Assembly (NCBI RefSeq): GCF_001273835.1 | Contig: NZ_JHEI01000140.1 | Location: 62,001 to 126,000, forward strand | From: Leucobacter celer subsp. astrifaciens | GTDB taxonomy: Bacteria; Actinomycetota; Actinomycetes; Actinomycetales; Microbacteriaceae | Direction of reading: 5' to 3' | Length of the DNA: 64,000 nucleotides | In this document: positions 35,587 to 44,574 of the stretch, in pieces | How positions within the stretch are numbered: the first letter of the stretch is position 1 | Layout: every line of letters starts with the position of its first letter | Notes under the pieces: generated by a model | What the model saw: the letters and a program-made list of their open reading frames with translations, nothing else | Told to the model about the DNA's origin: nothing | The model's database searches: none | Position numbers and translations under genes: made by a program

Positions 35587-36054
35587 GTGTCCACTCACGG
35601 TACCCAGAACGAATTCCACCGCCCCGGCGGGCCCGGTGCGCGCGGCACCGGCTTCAGCACGCACGCGGGATCGATCGCGCTGATCGGCGACGACGGCACG
35701 CAGTTCGGCATCGCCCGGCTGCACGAGGGGCAGGATCCGCAGCCCGGCCTGCCGCCGGTGCGGCTGAGCTGCCCGCCCGGTTGCGCCTGCCGGATCGCCA
35801 TCGAGCGCGGCGAGGTCGGGATCCCCTCGCTCACCCGCGAGCAGCTGCTCGCGTGGGTGGCGGCGCTCGCCGGCCCGCTGCGCAGCGGCCTCGCGCACAA
35901 GCGCATGTACCATCACGAGCGCCGCACGAATCCGGAGTCGCCGCTCAACGTCGGCTTCGTCGGGGTGGCGCGCGGGCTCGCGGCGTTCGGTGTCACGGCG
36001 GAGACGGTGCGGGACGCCTGGCCCGACTGGAAGAGCCGCTGCCCGCTGGAATAG
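35587..36054 (+). CDS. Unrecognised protein under a SAM-IV-like leader
   Basis: 155 residues, function not recognised. It has no signal peptide or membrane span. A Cys cluster CPPGCAC (about residues 60-66) may bind metal, and GLAHKRMYHHERRTNPESPL carries several His/Arg. The GTG start at 35587 has GGAGG six bases upstream. The upstream leader resembles a SAM-IV riboswitch, so the protein may act in methionine, homocysteine or SAM metabolism, or in methyl-group use. It is monocistronic and ends before a bidirectional hairpin. Confidence 0.75.
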   Translation: MSTHGTQNEFHRPGGPGARGTGFSTHAGSIALIGDDGTQFGIARLHEGQDPQPGLPPVRLSCPPGCACRIAIERGEVGIPSLTREQLLAWVAALAGPLRSGLAHKRMYHHERRTNPESPLNVGFVGVARGLAAFGVTAETVRDAWPDWKSRCPLE

Positions 36055-36086
36055 GCATCCGCTCGGGAACGGGCGCGCGGACGGCC

Positions 36087-36121
36087 GTGCGCCGCAGGAT
36101 CGGCATGACCCCGCGGCGCAC
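36087..36121. terminator. Bidirectional terminator hairpin
   Basis: GTGCGCCGC (36087-36095) pairs with GCGGCGCAC (36113-36121) around a 17-nt loop, midway between two convergent stop codons (36054 and 36139). Confidence 0.65.
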
Positions 36122-36138
36122 GACCGGTTTCCGAGCCG

Positions 36139-39132
36139 CTACTCCGTCGCGGATTCCGGCACCGCCTCCGCAGCCGACCTGCGGCGCACCAGCACGAGCC
36201 CCAGCCCGATCAGCGCTGCCGCGGCGAGCACCGCTCCCAGGAGCGGAAAGTCCGATCCGGTGCGTTCCAGCACCCCGTTCCCGGTCCCGGACGCGGCGCC
36301 GGAGGCACCCGCGGCCGCACCGGCCGTACCGTCGGCGGCGCCCTGCGCACCGCCGTCGGCGGATCCCGCGGCACTGCCATCAGCACCGCCATCGGCGGCC
36401 CCATCAGCACCGCCATCGGCGGCCCCGCCCGCACCGCCGTCGACCGCTGCGGGCAGCACCTCGACGGAGATCGAGGCGGCCCCGGATGGCGCGGTCGCGG
36501 TGAGCGTGTGCTCGCCGGGCTCCACGCCGCTCGGAACGGTGACGGTCGCCGTCGCGGCCCCGTCGGCGCCGACGACCGCGCTGCCGAGTTCGACCGGGTC
36601 CGAGTGCAGCACGAGTTCGATGGTCTCGCCCTCGGCGAAGCCGCTCAGCCCGATACTCGACGGTGCGCCGACGCGGAGGCCCTCCGCGGGGATCGTGATG
36701 CTCTTCGGCGTGAACACCGCGCCGAACGACAGGGTCTGGGTCTGCGAGGGGAACATCTTGAACTCGACCGGGGAGAGGTCCTGCGCCTCGGTGCCGTCTC
36801 CGTAGATGTCGACGGTACCGGAATCGAGCAGGAGCCTCACCCGGGTGCCGTCCTCGAGGCTCGATACCCCGGCGATCCCCTCGTACGATCCGGGCCACCC
36901 CTCCAGACCGAGCGCATCGCGCGCCGGTACGGCCGGATCCTCGGGATCCCCCGACCAGCCGAAGAGTGCGAAGCGACCCGTGTCGTCCGCGCTCCCGCCG
37001 ATGATCAGGTACTCGCCGGAGTCGGCGCGCGCCATATCGCGGATGGCGCGCCCGCCGAGGTCGAGCAGGATCGGCGCGCCGACAACCGGCTCGCCGCCCG
37101 CGATCACGCCGGCGATGTCCGCCACGGGCACGATGAGCGCCTCGGCGTCATCGCCGACCTCCGGGGAGCGGAACCCGAGCCAGAGCGTCGTGCCGTCGGG
37201 GGCCATCGCGGCGCCCTCGATGTTCAGCGAGTCCGGACCCTCCGCGGAGACGCCGGGCTGGGTCGCCGCGAGGAAGCCGAAGCGATCGGCTCCGAGGCCG
37301 TGCAGGTCCTCGTGATCCCACGACACCAGCGCATCGCGCAGCACGTTGCGGTATCCGACGAACGACAGCGTCGCGTCGGCGCCGCTGCCGTGCACCTCGG
37401 TCTGGAGCACGATGTCGCGATCCAGCCGCACATTGCCGCTGCGGGTGTTCCCCGCCGATCCGATCCAGAACACCTGGGAGCCGGCTCGCGCGACCGCCTC
37501 GAAGTCGTGCGCCTCACCGGGGCGCTCGAAGGCGATCCGATCGCTGAAGTCGAACGAGGCGACTGCTTCTCCTCCGGTCTCGGAGAACAACCGGATCGCG
37601 TTCGAGTCGTCGTCGACGGCGAAGAAGTAGCCGTCACCGGCGTCGATGGCGGCCGAGGCATCCGACATGCCGAAGTGCGCCGTCGCCGAGGCATCCGACA
37701 GCGCCGGTGCGACGCGGTACGACAGCTGCGAGAGCGCACTGCGACCGTCCTCTGCGACGACACGAACACCGATCACGGCGGCCCCGGGGCCGGAGGGATC
37801 CGCGCTCAGCCGGAACGAGCCGTCCGCCGCGACATCGAGGGAGATGCGGGCGGGATCGACCACGGCGCTGTCGCTGCTCGTGACCGAGACGTCCACGGCC
37901 TGACCGGCGGGATCGACGATCGAACCGGTGGCGACGGGGTTCGTCTCCTGGCCCAGCACGGCGGCGAGCGCGTTGCCGCCCCCGCCCGCCACGCGGGCGT
38001 CCCAGCTCACCGCCGGCTTCGCGAGAATCGGACCGACGGGGTCTGTGCCGGGCGCGAACCCGGGCGCGAAGGCGACGCCGCGGAACGCGGTGCCGGGCGC
38101 CGCCGTGGCCAGCACGTCGAGCGTCCCGGAGAACTCGGTCTCGTCGCCCGAGTCGACGACGCGCACGAGCTCGTTCCCCTGGTTCGCGCCGCGGACGGCG
38201 TACAGCACGTTCTCGTCGCCGGCCTCTCGCCCCTCGAGCCCCCAGAAATCGCCCGCGAACGTGGCGGACCACTCCCAGCCCGCGCCGGACTGGCGATACT
38301 TCGCGATCCCTCGCGAGCCGCCCTCCGTGAAGCCCACGTAGAGCGCGTCGCCAGCGAACGCGAAGTCGTGCGCCACCGACGCGCCGGAGGGCGCCGCGGC
38401 GACCAGCGTCAGCGAGGCGCCGGGTTCGGTCGGCACGCCCGTCCCGACCCGGTTCAGCCCGGAGAAGCCGCTCCGGTCGCTCGTCATGTACAGCTGCCCG
38501 TCGTGGATGTCGACGACACGACCGTTGTTGAGATTGGAGTTGCCCGAGACCACGGCCGTCGGGGTCGCACCGCCCGCGGGGATGGTGAGCAGGCTGCCCG
38601 CCGGCGCAGTGGCGTCGCCCCCGTGCCCGCCGGTCCAGTACCGCGAGCCGTCGATCGTCGCGGTGCCCCGGATGTGCCGGAGCGAGTACCCGCCCGCGAG
38701 CGTGGTGCTGGTGTCGACGCCGCCCTCGGCGTCGACGGCCGCCACGATGCGGAGCGTGTCGGGCGCGGCGGTGTCGTTCAGCGCACCCGAGCCCGGCACC
38801 GCGGCGTACCCGCCGAGCGTCACCAGGCTGTGATCGGCGGACTGCTGCAGCGCGCCCTGCTGGTCGCGATCCGCGCCCAGCGCGAAGGCCTGCTGAGCGC
38901 CGCTCGCCGAGGCGGGGAGGGGCACGGAGTCGCCGAGCTCCCCCTGCCCGTCGATCAACTGGATCGCGACCGGAACCGCAGCATTGCCGCTGGAGGCGCC
39001 GTCGCCGACGACCGACACCGCGAGCCGGTCGGTCTCGGCGGCGAGGCCGATCGCCGTCTGCGGCGCGATGAGCACTGCGCCGGCCGCGACGATCGTCGCC
39101 AGGCCGAGTGTGATTGCACGGGAAACGGGCAC
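36139..39132 (-). CDS. Large anchored cell-surface protein with beta-propeller-like region
   Basis: 997 residues. A signal peptide (about residues 1-31) is followed by long beta-rich regions. Residues 480-800 read like a DUF3616/YjiK-type propeller (YFFAVDDDSNAIRLFS, WDHEDLHGLG, SLNIEGAAMAPDGTTLWLGF). Then come an Ig-like segment and a Gly/Ala/Asp-rich repeat stretch (ADGGADGAADGGADG pattern) of about 45 residues. The C-terminus is LERTG (955-959), a hydrophobic helix and RRR, resembling a degenerate LPxTG cell-wall sorting signal. It probably spans the wall; the ligand or enzymatic role is unknown. The gene stands alone. Confidence 0.85.
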   Translation of the reverse strand: MPVSRAITLGLATIVAAGAVLIAPQTAIGLAAETDRLAVSVVGDGASSGNAAVPVAIQLIDGQGELGDSVPLPASASGAQQAFALGADRDQQGALQQSADHSLVTLGGYAAVPGSGALNDTAAPDTLRIVAAVDAEGGVDTSTTLAGGYSLRHIRGTATIDGSRYWTGGHGGDATAPAGSLLTIPAGGATPTAVVSGNSNLNNGRVVDIHDGQLYMTSDRSGFSGLNRVGTGVPTEPGASLTLVAAAPSGASVAHDFAFAGDALYVGFTEGGSRGIAKYRQSGAGWEWSATFAGDFWGLEGREAGDENVLYAVRGANQGNELVRVVDSGDETEFSGTLDVLATAAPGTAFRGVAFAPGFAPGTDPVGPILAKPAVSWDARVAGGGGNALAAVLGQETNPVATGSIVDPAGQAVDVSVTSSDSAVVDPARISLDVAADGSFRLSADPSGPGAAVIGVRVVAEDGRSALSQLSYRVAPALSDASATAHFGMSDASAAIDAGDGYFFAVDDDSNAIRLFSETGGEAVASFDFSDRIAFERPGEAHDFEAVARAGSQVFWIGSAGNTRSGNVRLDRDIVLQTEVHGSGADATLSFVGYRNVLRDALVSWDHEDLHGLGADRFGFLAATQPGVSAEGPDSLNIEGAAMAPDGTTLWLGFRSPEVGDDAEALIVPVADIAGVIAGGEPVVGAPILLDLGGRAIRDMARADSGEYLIIGGSADDTGRFALFGWSGDPEDPAVPARDALGLEGWPGSYEGIAGVSSLEDGTRVRLLLDSGTVDIYGDGTEAQDLSPVEFKMFPSQTQTLSFGAVFTPKSITIPAEGLRVGAPSSIGLSGFAEGETIELVLHSDPVELGSAVVGADGAATATVTVPSGVEPGEHTLTATAPSGAASISVEVLPAAVDGGAGGAADGGADGAADGGADGSAAGSADGGAQGAADGTAGAAAGASGAASGTGNGVLERTGSDFPLLGAVLAAAALIGLGLVLVRRRSAAEAVPESATE

Positions 39133-39239
39133 GGAGACTCCCTCTCAGGGCGGGGACACGGACTCGACCAGCCAAGCAAGCCCGTGCGAACGGCGGGCGT
39201 ACCGGAGCTGAACGACCGGCGAACGACAGCCGTCGCGCT

Positions 39240-39282
39240 GCCGTCGCCGACGCCCCCGCACCGCCGTCGCCGACGCCCCCGC
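39240..39282. repeat. 20-bp direct repeat, two copies
   Basis: GCCGTCGCCGACGCCCCCGC occurs at 39240-39259 and again at 39263-39282, a 23-bp period with a 3-bp spacer (ACC). Confidence 0.8.
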
Positions 39283-39312
39283 GCGGGAGCCGCGAGCGGG
39301 ATCTCGCGGTGA

Positions 39313-39371
39313 GATTCTGCGGCGGAGCCTGTGCTGCGCGAGCCTGCGAGTCGCAGCGCGCAGAATGACGG
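39313..39371. repeat. Diverged palindromic repeat, family C
   Basis: GATTCTGCGG (39313-39322) faces CGCGCAGAATGACGG (39357-39371) across a core with GCGAGTCGCAG. It has the same ends and orientation as the other family C copies, with a longer centre. Confidence 0.6.
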
Positions 39372-39439
39372 AGGGAACGCGCCGAAGGACGGAACGAACG
39401 CACAGGACGGCGCGAACGCGCAGAACGACCGCGCGAACC

Positions 39440-40780
39440 CTACTCCGCCGGCGGCGCCGCGAGCTCGCTGATGAGGTACTTGGTCTTGCCCCCGGTCTGC
39501 GGCAGGTGCTCCACGTACTCCACCACGATCGGAACCTCGTCGTCGATGCGCCGTCGCACCTTCGCCACCGCGTTCTCGATGTGCTCGTCACCGCGAGGAT
39601 CACCTCCGCGGACGATCCTGATGCGGAGCGCGTAATCCGCGGATTGGACGATCTGGAACACCCGCACCGACTCCGGGTGATCCGCGAACATCGCCATGAG
39701 CCCGTGGTTGATCATGCGTCCGCTGGGCAGGCGGACGATATCCGTGGTGCGACCCTCCGGTTGCGCGATCATCGGCAGCGTCACGCCGCAGGGGCACTCG
39801 CGCTCGATGAACCGGCCCCGGTCCCCGACCCGGTACCGGATCATCGGGAAGACGCGGTTGAGCAGGTCGGTGACCACGATGTCGCCGACGGTCCCGGTGG
39901 GAACGGGCTGCCCGTCCGGCCCGAGGATCTCGATGCGCCGCGTGTCGGCGAAGACGTGGAGGCCCGAGCGCTCGCGGCACTCGGCCGCCATCCAGTTGAT
40001 CTCCGAGCCGCGGTACTCGTCGTACACCGGAGTCCCGTACACGGTCTCGAGGCGGTGCCTGGCGTTCTCCGTCAGCGGTGCTGCCGTGGTGGCGATCGCG
40101 CGCGGCGTCGGGATGGTCAGCCCCTCCGCCTCGAGAAAGTCGGCGAACTCGAGCATCGCGCCCACGTACCCCTCGATGAGCGCCGGGCGGGTCCGCACGA
40201 TGGCCCGGTGGAAGGCGCGCATCGTCGTGCCGTCGAAGAGCTGCGCGTCGAGGTAGATCTGTCTCGACGGCCACCACGTCACGGCGGTCTTGAGGGTGTC
40301 GACCGCTCCGAAGCCCCACCGGCCGACGCGCGCGAGGTTGTCCCAGGGTTCGACGCCCCACCAGCGGTACATGCGCCACGCGTGCGCGAGGGTCGGCACC
40401 CGCGCGTCCTGCTGCAACCACAGCGGTTCGCCGCTGCTTCCGCCGGTCTTCGCCTGGCGGGCCGTTCGCCGCGTGGACTCCGAGGAGATGAACTCCCGCC
40501 GGTGCTCCTTCACCATCGCGCGCTCCACCACGGGGATGCGCTGCCACTGCTCCGGGGCCTCGAGGCGGGCCGGGTCGACGCCGGCCTCGGCGAACGTGCG
40601 GGCGTAGTACGTCGTGTTCGTCGCGGCGAACCGGGCGATCGCCGCCGCCCGGGACGCCTGCAGAGCGGCGAGTCGCTCCCGCGGGAGGCGCTCGTTACTC
40701 AGCAGCTCGTCGAGAAAGCGGCCGGACCTCCGCCGCACCGTGCGGCTCTTGATCGTGAATGCCGTTCGGGCGAATCCCAT
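39440..40780 (-). CDS. AMP-forming acyl/aryl adenylate synthetase, PaaK/CapK-like
   Basis: 446 residues. PaaK-type adenylation signatures are TGGSSGEPLWL (phosphate loop), EYRGSEINWMAAEC, GDIVVTDLLNRVFPMIRYRVGD and the C-terminal GGKTKYLI lysine region. The family includes phenylacetate-CoA ligases and capsule-cluster CapK proteins; in polysaccharide loci the latter are thought to activate acyl or amino-acid groups for glycan decoration. The polysaccharide context favours CapK. It is followed by a CDP-alcohol transferase on the same strand upstream in transcription. The substrate is unknown. Confidence 0.82.
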   Translation of the reverse strand: MGFARTAFTIKSRTVRRRSGRFLDELLSNERLPRERLAALQASRAAAIARFAATNTTYYARTFAEAGVDPARLEAPEQWQRIPVVERAMVKEHRREFISSESTRRTARQAKTGGSSGEPLWLQQDARVPTLAHAWRMYRWWGVEPWDNLARVGRWGFGAVDTLKTAVTWWPSRQIYLDAQLFDGTTMRAFHRAIVRTRPALIEGYVGAMLEFADFLEAEGLTIPTPRAIATTAAPLTENARHRLETVYGTPVYDEYRGSEINWMAAECRERSGLHVFADTRRIEILGPDGQPVPTGTVGDIVVTDLLNRVFPMIRYRVGDRGRFIERECPCGVTLPMIAQPEGRTTDIVRLPSGRMINHGLMAMFADHPESVRVFQIVQSADYALRIRIVRGGDPRGDEHIENAVAKVRRRIDDEVPIVVEYVEHLPQTGGKTKYLISELAAPPAE

Positions 40781-40829
40781 GTGTTTTCTCCCTCGAGGAT
40801 CGAGCCCGCACGACGGGCGGGGACGTCGC

Positions 40830-41570
40830 TCACCGCGCGTACGCGCCGAGCTGCCGGTACCACTTCGCGAGCGCCGCGAGCAGGAACAGGGTGTTGCAGA
40901 CGAGCATGACGGTGTACACGCCGAAGAACAGCAGCGGGATCCCGAGGAGGACGAAGGTCAGGCAGAACAGACCGTAGTCCGAGGGCAGGATGAGGATCGC
41001 CCGCAGGATCCCGGTGGACGCCCCGGAGGCGGGCGCCCTACCCCCTGCCGCCCGGGCCAGGAGCAGATCGCGCTCCATCATCCCGAAGAAGAGCAGGCTG
41101 TCGACCACGAGGTAGGCGAGGGGCACGAGGAGCCACGCGGTCGGCAGCTCGAAGAAGCGGAACACGGCGATCAGGATCGCGGTGTGGATCGTGAGCACCT
41201 TCGCGGCATCGACGGTGTGATCCAGCCACTCGCCCTGCACGCTGCCGCCGCCGCGCAGCCGTGCGAGCTGCCCGTCGGCCGAGTCGAGGGCGTACCCCAG
41301 CATCAGCAGCGCGCTGACGAGGATGCCCAGCCACCACGCGGGCGGGACCAGCGCCACGAGCGCGATGCCGGTGAAGGTGAAGATCGCGCTCACGAGGGTC
41401 ACGGTGTTGGGCGTCCAGCCGAGGACGTAGGCGAGAGCGGCGAATCTGCGGCCGAGCGGCCGATTCACGAGCCGCGAGTAGAGCGGCGTCCCCGCTGAGG
41501 GTTTCTGCACGCCCCGCAGGAGCGCCAGTGCGGCGCCGTAGCGCCGTTCCGATAGTTCCTCCATGCACAT
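40830..41570 (-). CDS. CDP-alcohol phosphatidyltransferase family membrane protein
   Basis: 246 residues, about six membrane helices. The catalytic signature D(x2)DG(x2)AR(x8)G(x3)D(x3)D is complete: DSADGQLAR from Asp96, then LRGGGSVQ, GEWLD and HTVD. Members join a CDP-alcohol to a second alcohol, giving phosphatidylglycerol-phosphate, phosphatidylinositol-phosphate and similar products. Inside a polysaccharide locus, transfer of an alcohol phosphate to a lipid or glycan carrier is plausible. I chose ATG 41570 (MCMEELSERR); ATG 41564 is two codons later and a longer start at 41657 overlaps the divergent promoter. Confidence 0.87.
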   Translation of the reverse strand: MCMEELSERRYGAALALLRGVQKPSAGTPLYSRLVNRPLGRRFAALAYVLGWTPNTVTLVSAIFTFTGIALVALVPPAWWLGILVSALLMLGYALDSADGQLARLRGGGSVQGEWLDHTVDAAKVLTIHTAILIAVFRFFELPTAWLLVPLAYLVVDSLLFFGMMERDLLLARAAGGRAPASGASTGILRAILILPSDYGLFCLTFVLLGIPLLFFGVYTVMLVCNTLFLLAALAKWYRQLGAYAR

Positions 41571-41685
41571 CAGCCCCGATGCCGCTCGACCGCCGCGCGC
41601 GATGCCCGGCGGCATTGCCTCGGCAGTGAGCCGAGTATGCACGAGTATAGTCAGCACCGTTCATGTCGATCGCGGGAGATGCAGC

Positions 41686-43215
41686 ATGAGAATCGAAGTG
41701 CTCGTGGGCAAAGACCTGCACAGGCGGTGGCACGAGGATCTCGTCGAGCGCCTGCGCACGATCCCCGGTGCCGACGTGCGGGTGCGGCTGGTCGACGAGC
41801 CGCGATCGGCAGCGCACCGGCGCCTGCAACGGCTGCTCCGCCTCGAGCGGACCCTGCACCGCCTGCAACCGGGGGGCCTGGGACGGGGCCGCCTGCGGGA
41901 CTCCTCTCCGCCCGCGGGATCCGGCGCGCACGGATCCCGCGCGCCGGATCCCGCACCCGCGATCGTCCTCGATCTGACCCGATCGCCTGCTCCGGGGCAC
42001 TGGTCGGCGCGCTACGACGGGCGGCCGGGCGAGCAGGCGGCGGCCGACGCGCTTCGCGCCGGGCGCCTGCCCGTCGTCAGTGTCGTCGATGCGGAGGGCG
42101 CGGAGCGCGCGCGCGGACGCCCGGGCAGCGAGGTGCCCGGGCTCCTCGCCACCGCGCTCGCCGATGTGGGCGCCGGCACCGCGACGCTCCTGGTCGGGGC
42201 CGTCGCGGGTCGCCGGTTCGCGGCCCCCGATACCGGCGAGGCGGGCAGCGGAGGGGCCGGCGGCGCGGATCCCGAACGCGCCCCGCGGTCCTACACCGGG
42301 ATCGCGGTGCGCCGGGTGATCGGCGCGGCGGTGCGCCTCGCCTATCGGATCGGGTTCCGCGCGCCCCATTGGCGAGTGGGATGGCGCGCGCTCGACGAGG
42401 CCGGCGACACCGACGCGCTGTCCACCGGCCGGCTGTCGGGCGCCGGCTGGGCCGACGTCGCCGATGACGGCTCCCGCTTCTACGCAGACCCCTTCCCCTT
42501 CGAGCACGGCGGGCGCACGTACCTCTTCGTCGAGGACTTCGACCATCGGCTCGGCAAGGGGGTGATCTCCGCGGCGCGCTGGGGGCCGGACGGCCCGGAC
42601 GGCCCGTTCGAGGTCGTGCTGCGGCACGAGGTCCACCTGTCGTACCCGTTCGTCGTCGAACACGGCGGCGAGGTGTGGATGGTCCCCGAGACCTCGGCGG
42701 CGCGCAGGATCGAGCTGTACCGGGCGACGGACTTCCCGCGGGGGTGGGAGCTCCACTCCGTCCTGGTCGATGACGTCGTGGCGAGCGACGCCACACCCTT
42801 CGAGCACGACGGCCGCTGGTGGATGACCGCGACCGTCGGCCTCGGCGGTTCGCTCTCCGACAGCCTGTTCCTGTGGTCCGCCCCCGACCTGTGCGGGCCC
42901 TGGACGGCGCACGCCGGCAACCCGGTGCTCGTCGACATCGCCAGCGCGCGCCCGGCGGGCCGGGTCGAGTCGCGCGACGGGCGGATCCTCCGGCCGGTGC
43001 AGGACGGCAGGGGCGGCTACGGCGCGGCGATGAGCGTGGCGGAGATCACGCGACTCGACGACGACGCGTTCGAGCAGAGGGTCGTCGCCCGGTTCGCGGC
43101 GGGAACGGACTGGCCGGGCACGCGGGTGCACACGCTGAACGCGGGCGGCGGGATCGAGACGATCGACGGATCCGGGCTGGCGCCCCGGTGGCGGCGAGCG
43201 CGGCCGCGCGCCTGA
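41686..43215 (+). CDS. GINT1-like / five-bladed propeller glycan enzyme
   Basis: 509 residues. The C-terminal 280 residues resemble the N-terminal domain of glucosamine inositolphosphorylceramide transferase 1, a GH43/GH32-like propeller: FYADPFPFEHGGRTYLFVED, LSYPFVVEHGGEVWMVPET, ATPFEHDGRWWMTAT, LRPVQDGRGGYGAAM with conserved acidic and aromatic residues. The N-terminal 210 residues are divergent, with an Arg/Ala/Gly-rich region. Bacterial members occur in polysaccharide loci, with unknown chemistry. ATG 41686 follows GGGAGA. It is divergent from the CDP-alcohol transferase. Confidence 0.78.
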   Translation: MRIEVLVGKDLHRRWHEDLVERLRTIPGADVRVRLVDEPRSAAHRRLQRLLRLERTLHRLQPGGLGRGRLRDSSPPAGSGAHGSRAPDPAPAIVLDLTRSPAPGHWSARYDGRPGEQAAADALRAGRLPVVSVVDAEGAERARGRPGSEVPGLLATALADVGAGTATLLVGAVAGRRFAAPDTGEAGSGGAGGADPERAPRSYTGIAVRRVIGAAVRLAYRIGFRAPHWRVGWRALDEAGDTDALSTGRLSGAGWADVADDGSRFYADPFPFEHGGRTYLFVEDFDHRLGKGVISAARWGPDGPDGPFEVVLRHEVHLSYPFVVEHGGEVWMVPETSAARRIELYRATDFPRGWELHSVLVDDVVASDATPFEHDGRWWMTATVGLGGSLSDSLFLWSAPDLCGPWTAHAGNPVLVDIASARPAGRVESRDGRILRPVQDGRGGYGAAMSVAEITRLDDDAFEQRVVARFAAGTDWPGTRVHTLNAGGGIETIDGSGLAPRWRRARPRA

Positions 43216-43248
43216 GCCCGCGCGGCGAGCGCGCGGCGGAAGGCCGGC

Positions 43249-44451
43249 CTACCCGCCCGACTGCCCCTCTCCCGTCACGCGGGCGAGGCAGTCGCCCACC
43301 GCGGTCACCTCGAAGCGCTGCCTGACGCGGCCGCGCTCGGCGAGGTCGACGGCGGGGTCCTCGAGGCGGGCCAGCATCGACTCCGCGAAGCCCTCGGCGG
43401 TGTCGGTGACCTCGCAGAGGGCGGCGAAGTCGTCCGGGAGCCCCCGCACGCCCTGGCTGCGCGTCACGATGGGCGCGTCGGTCATGAGCATGTCGAGCAT
43501 CTTCAGCTGCACCCCGCTTCCGACGGAGACGGGGTTCACCAGCACCCGTGCGCCGAAGAGGTAGGGGTTCACGGACGGCACGTCGAAGTGCGATCGGACC
43601 GCGGGGTGGTTCTCGAGCTCGGCGCGCAGCGCACCCTTCGGAGACGATCCCACGACGGTCAGCGTCAGCTCCGGACGGACGCGGTGCAGCAGCGGCAGGA
43701 CCTCGCGGATCAGCCACCGCACCCCGGTGACGTTGTTCGGCAGGCTGAGCCCGCCCACGAAGAGGATGTCGCTCGGCACGGTCTCCGCCGGACGAGGGGC
43801 CAGGGCGAGCTCGGGCAGCGGCGGCAGCCAGCTGAGCGACCGGATGCCCCGGCTCCGCCAGTACTCGAGGTCGGCGAGGGAGATGTCGGCGACGAGGTCG
43901 GCCTCGCGCATGAGCCGCGTCTCGTAGCGCTTCACCCCGACGCTGGCGAGCCGCCACGCGATGCGGTTGCGCAGGCTCGGCGACACCGCGGCCTGGCGGC
44001 CGAGGTACTGGTGCTCCACGTTGTGCGAGCGGTACACCAGCGGAACGCCGAACCGCTCCGCGGTGCGCCGGGCGATCTCCCCGGGCCAGGGTCCGTCGAG
44101 CCAGACCAGCTCGGGCTCGAATCGGCGGATGGCCTCGTGCGCGGCCTCCCGGTCGTCACCGGACGGAACGGCCTTGGCGGCGTGCCAGGGCAGCCGCACC
44201 ATGCCGAGCAGCTGGCGGACGGTGCGGAGCCCGCCGCGCTTGATGGGGTAGGAGTAGCGCGACGCCAGAACCCGGTCCATCTCGTCGAAGTCCGAGGCGC
44301 CGGGCGCCATGGATCCGACCGTGTCGTACTGGTGCAGCAGCATGACGGAGTGGCCCAGACGGACGAGCGCCTCGATCCGCCGCCAGATGTCGGCCCTGCC
44401 GCCGCCCATGGGCGGATACGGGACGTACGCTGCGCAAACGAGTATCCTCAT
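43249..44451 (-). CDS. Glycosyltransferase, GT4-like
   Basis: 400 residues of the GT-B fold. The N-terminal MRILVCAAYVPYPPMGGGRADIWRR, VYRSHNVEHQYLG, and the C-terminal donor site LFVGGLSLPNNVTGVRWL, VVGSSPKGALR and VNPVSVGSGVQLKMLDMLM with the acidic EX7-like region are visible. Cytosolic or peripheral membrane enzyme that adds a sugar to the polymer repeat unit. Donor and acceptor are unknown. It is the only minus-strand glycosyltransferase in this part of the locus and lies between two plus-strand genes. Confidence 0.87.
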   Translation of the reverse strand: MRILVCAAYVPYPPMGGGRADIWRRIEALVRLGHSVMLLHQYDTVGSMAPGASDFDEMDRVLASRYSYPIKRGGLRTVRQLLGMVRLPWHAAKAVPSGDDREAAHEAIRRFEPELVWLDGPWPGEIARRTAERFGVPLVYRSHNVEHQYLGRQAAVSPSLRNRIAWRLASVGVKRYETRLMREADLVADISLADLEYWRSRGIRSLSWLPPLPELALAPRPAETVPSDILFVGGLSLPNNVTGVRWLIREVLPLLHRVRPELTLTVVGSSPKGALRAELENHPAVRSHFDVPSVNPYLFGARVLVNPVSVGSGVQLKMLDMLMTDAPIVTRSQGVRGLPDDFAALCEVTDTAEGFAESMLARLEDPAVDLAERGRVRQRFEVTAVGDCLARVTGEGQSGG

Positions 44452-44574
44452 GTCATCACCAGTCCTCGCGCCTGCGGGATCCTCAGGGTTCTCGCATCGG
44501 CGTCATCGAGACAGTATACGGATCGTGCGGCAGGGAGTAACGTGGCTCAGCGAAGAGTGCGGAGGGGGCGACCC

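Larger units (their letters stand above)
39133..39439. other. Gene-free stretch with short repeats
   Basis: The 307 bp between the surface-protein start and the PaaK-like stop have no supportable gene. They contain the surface-protein promoter region, a two-copy 20-bp direct repeat, a diverged family C palindrome, and short CGAACGCGCAGAACGACCG-like repeats up to the next stop codon. Confidence 0.7.

Noticed and set aside
36340..36430. Repeat array in the surface protein gene as a phase-variation tract
   Set aside because: The units are multiples of three and code for a Gly/Ala/Asp linker, so slippage would not switch the gene off.
43588..44574. Extended N-terminus for the glycosyltransferase ending at 45567
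   Set aside because: It is antisense to the glycosyltransferase 43249-44451. A good GTG with GGAGGGGG at 44575 fits the family start.
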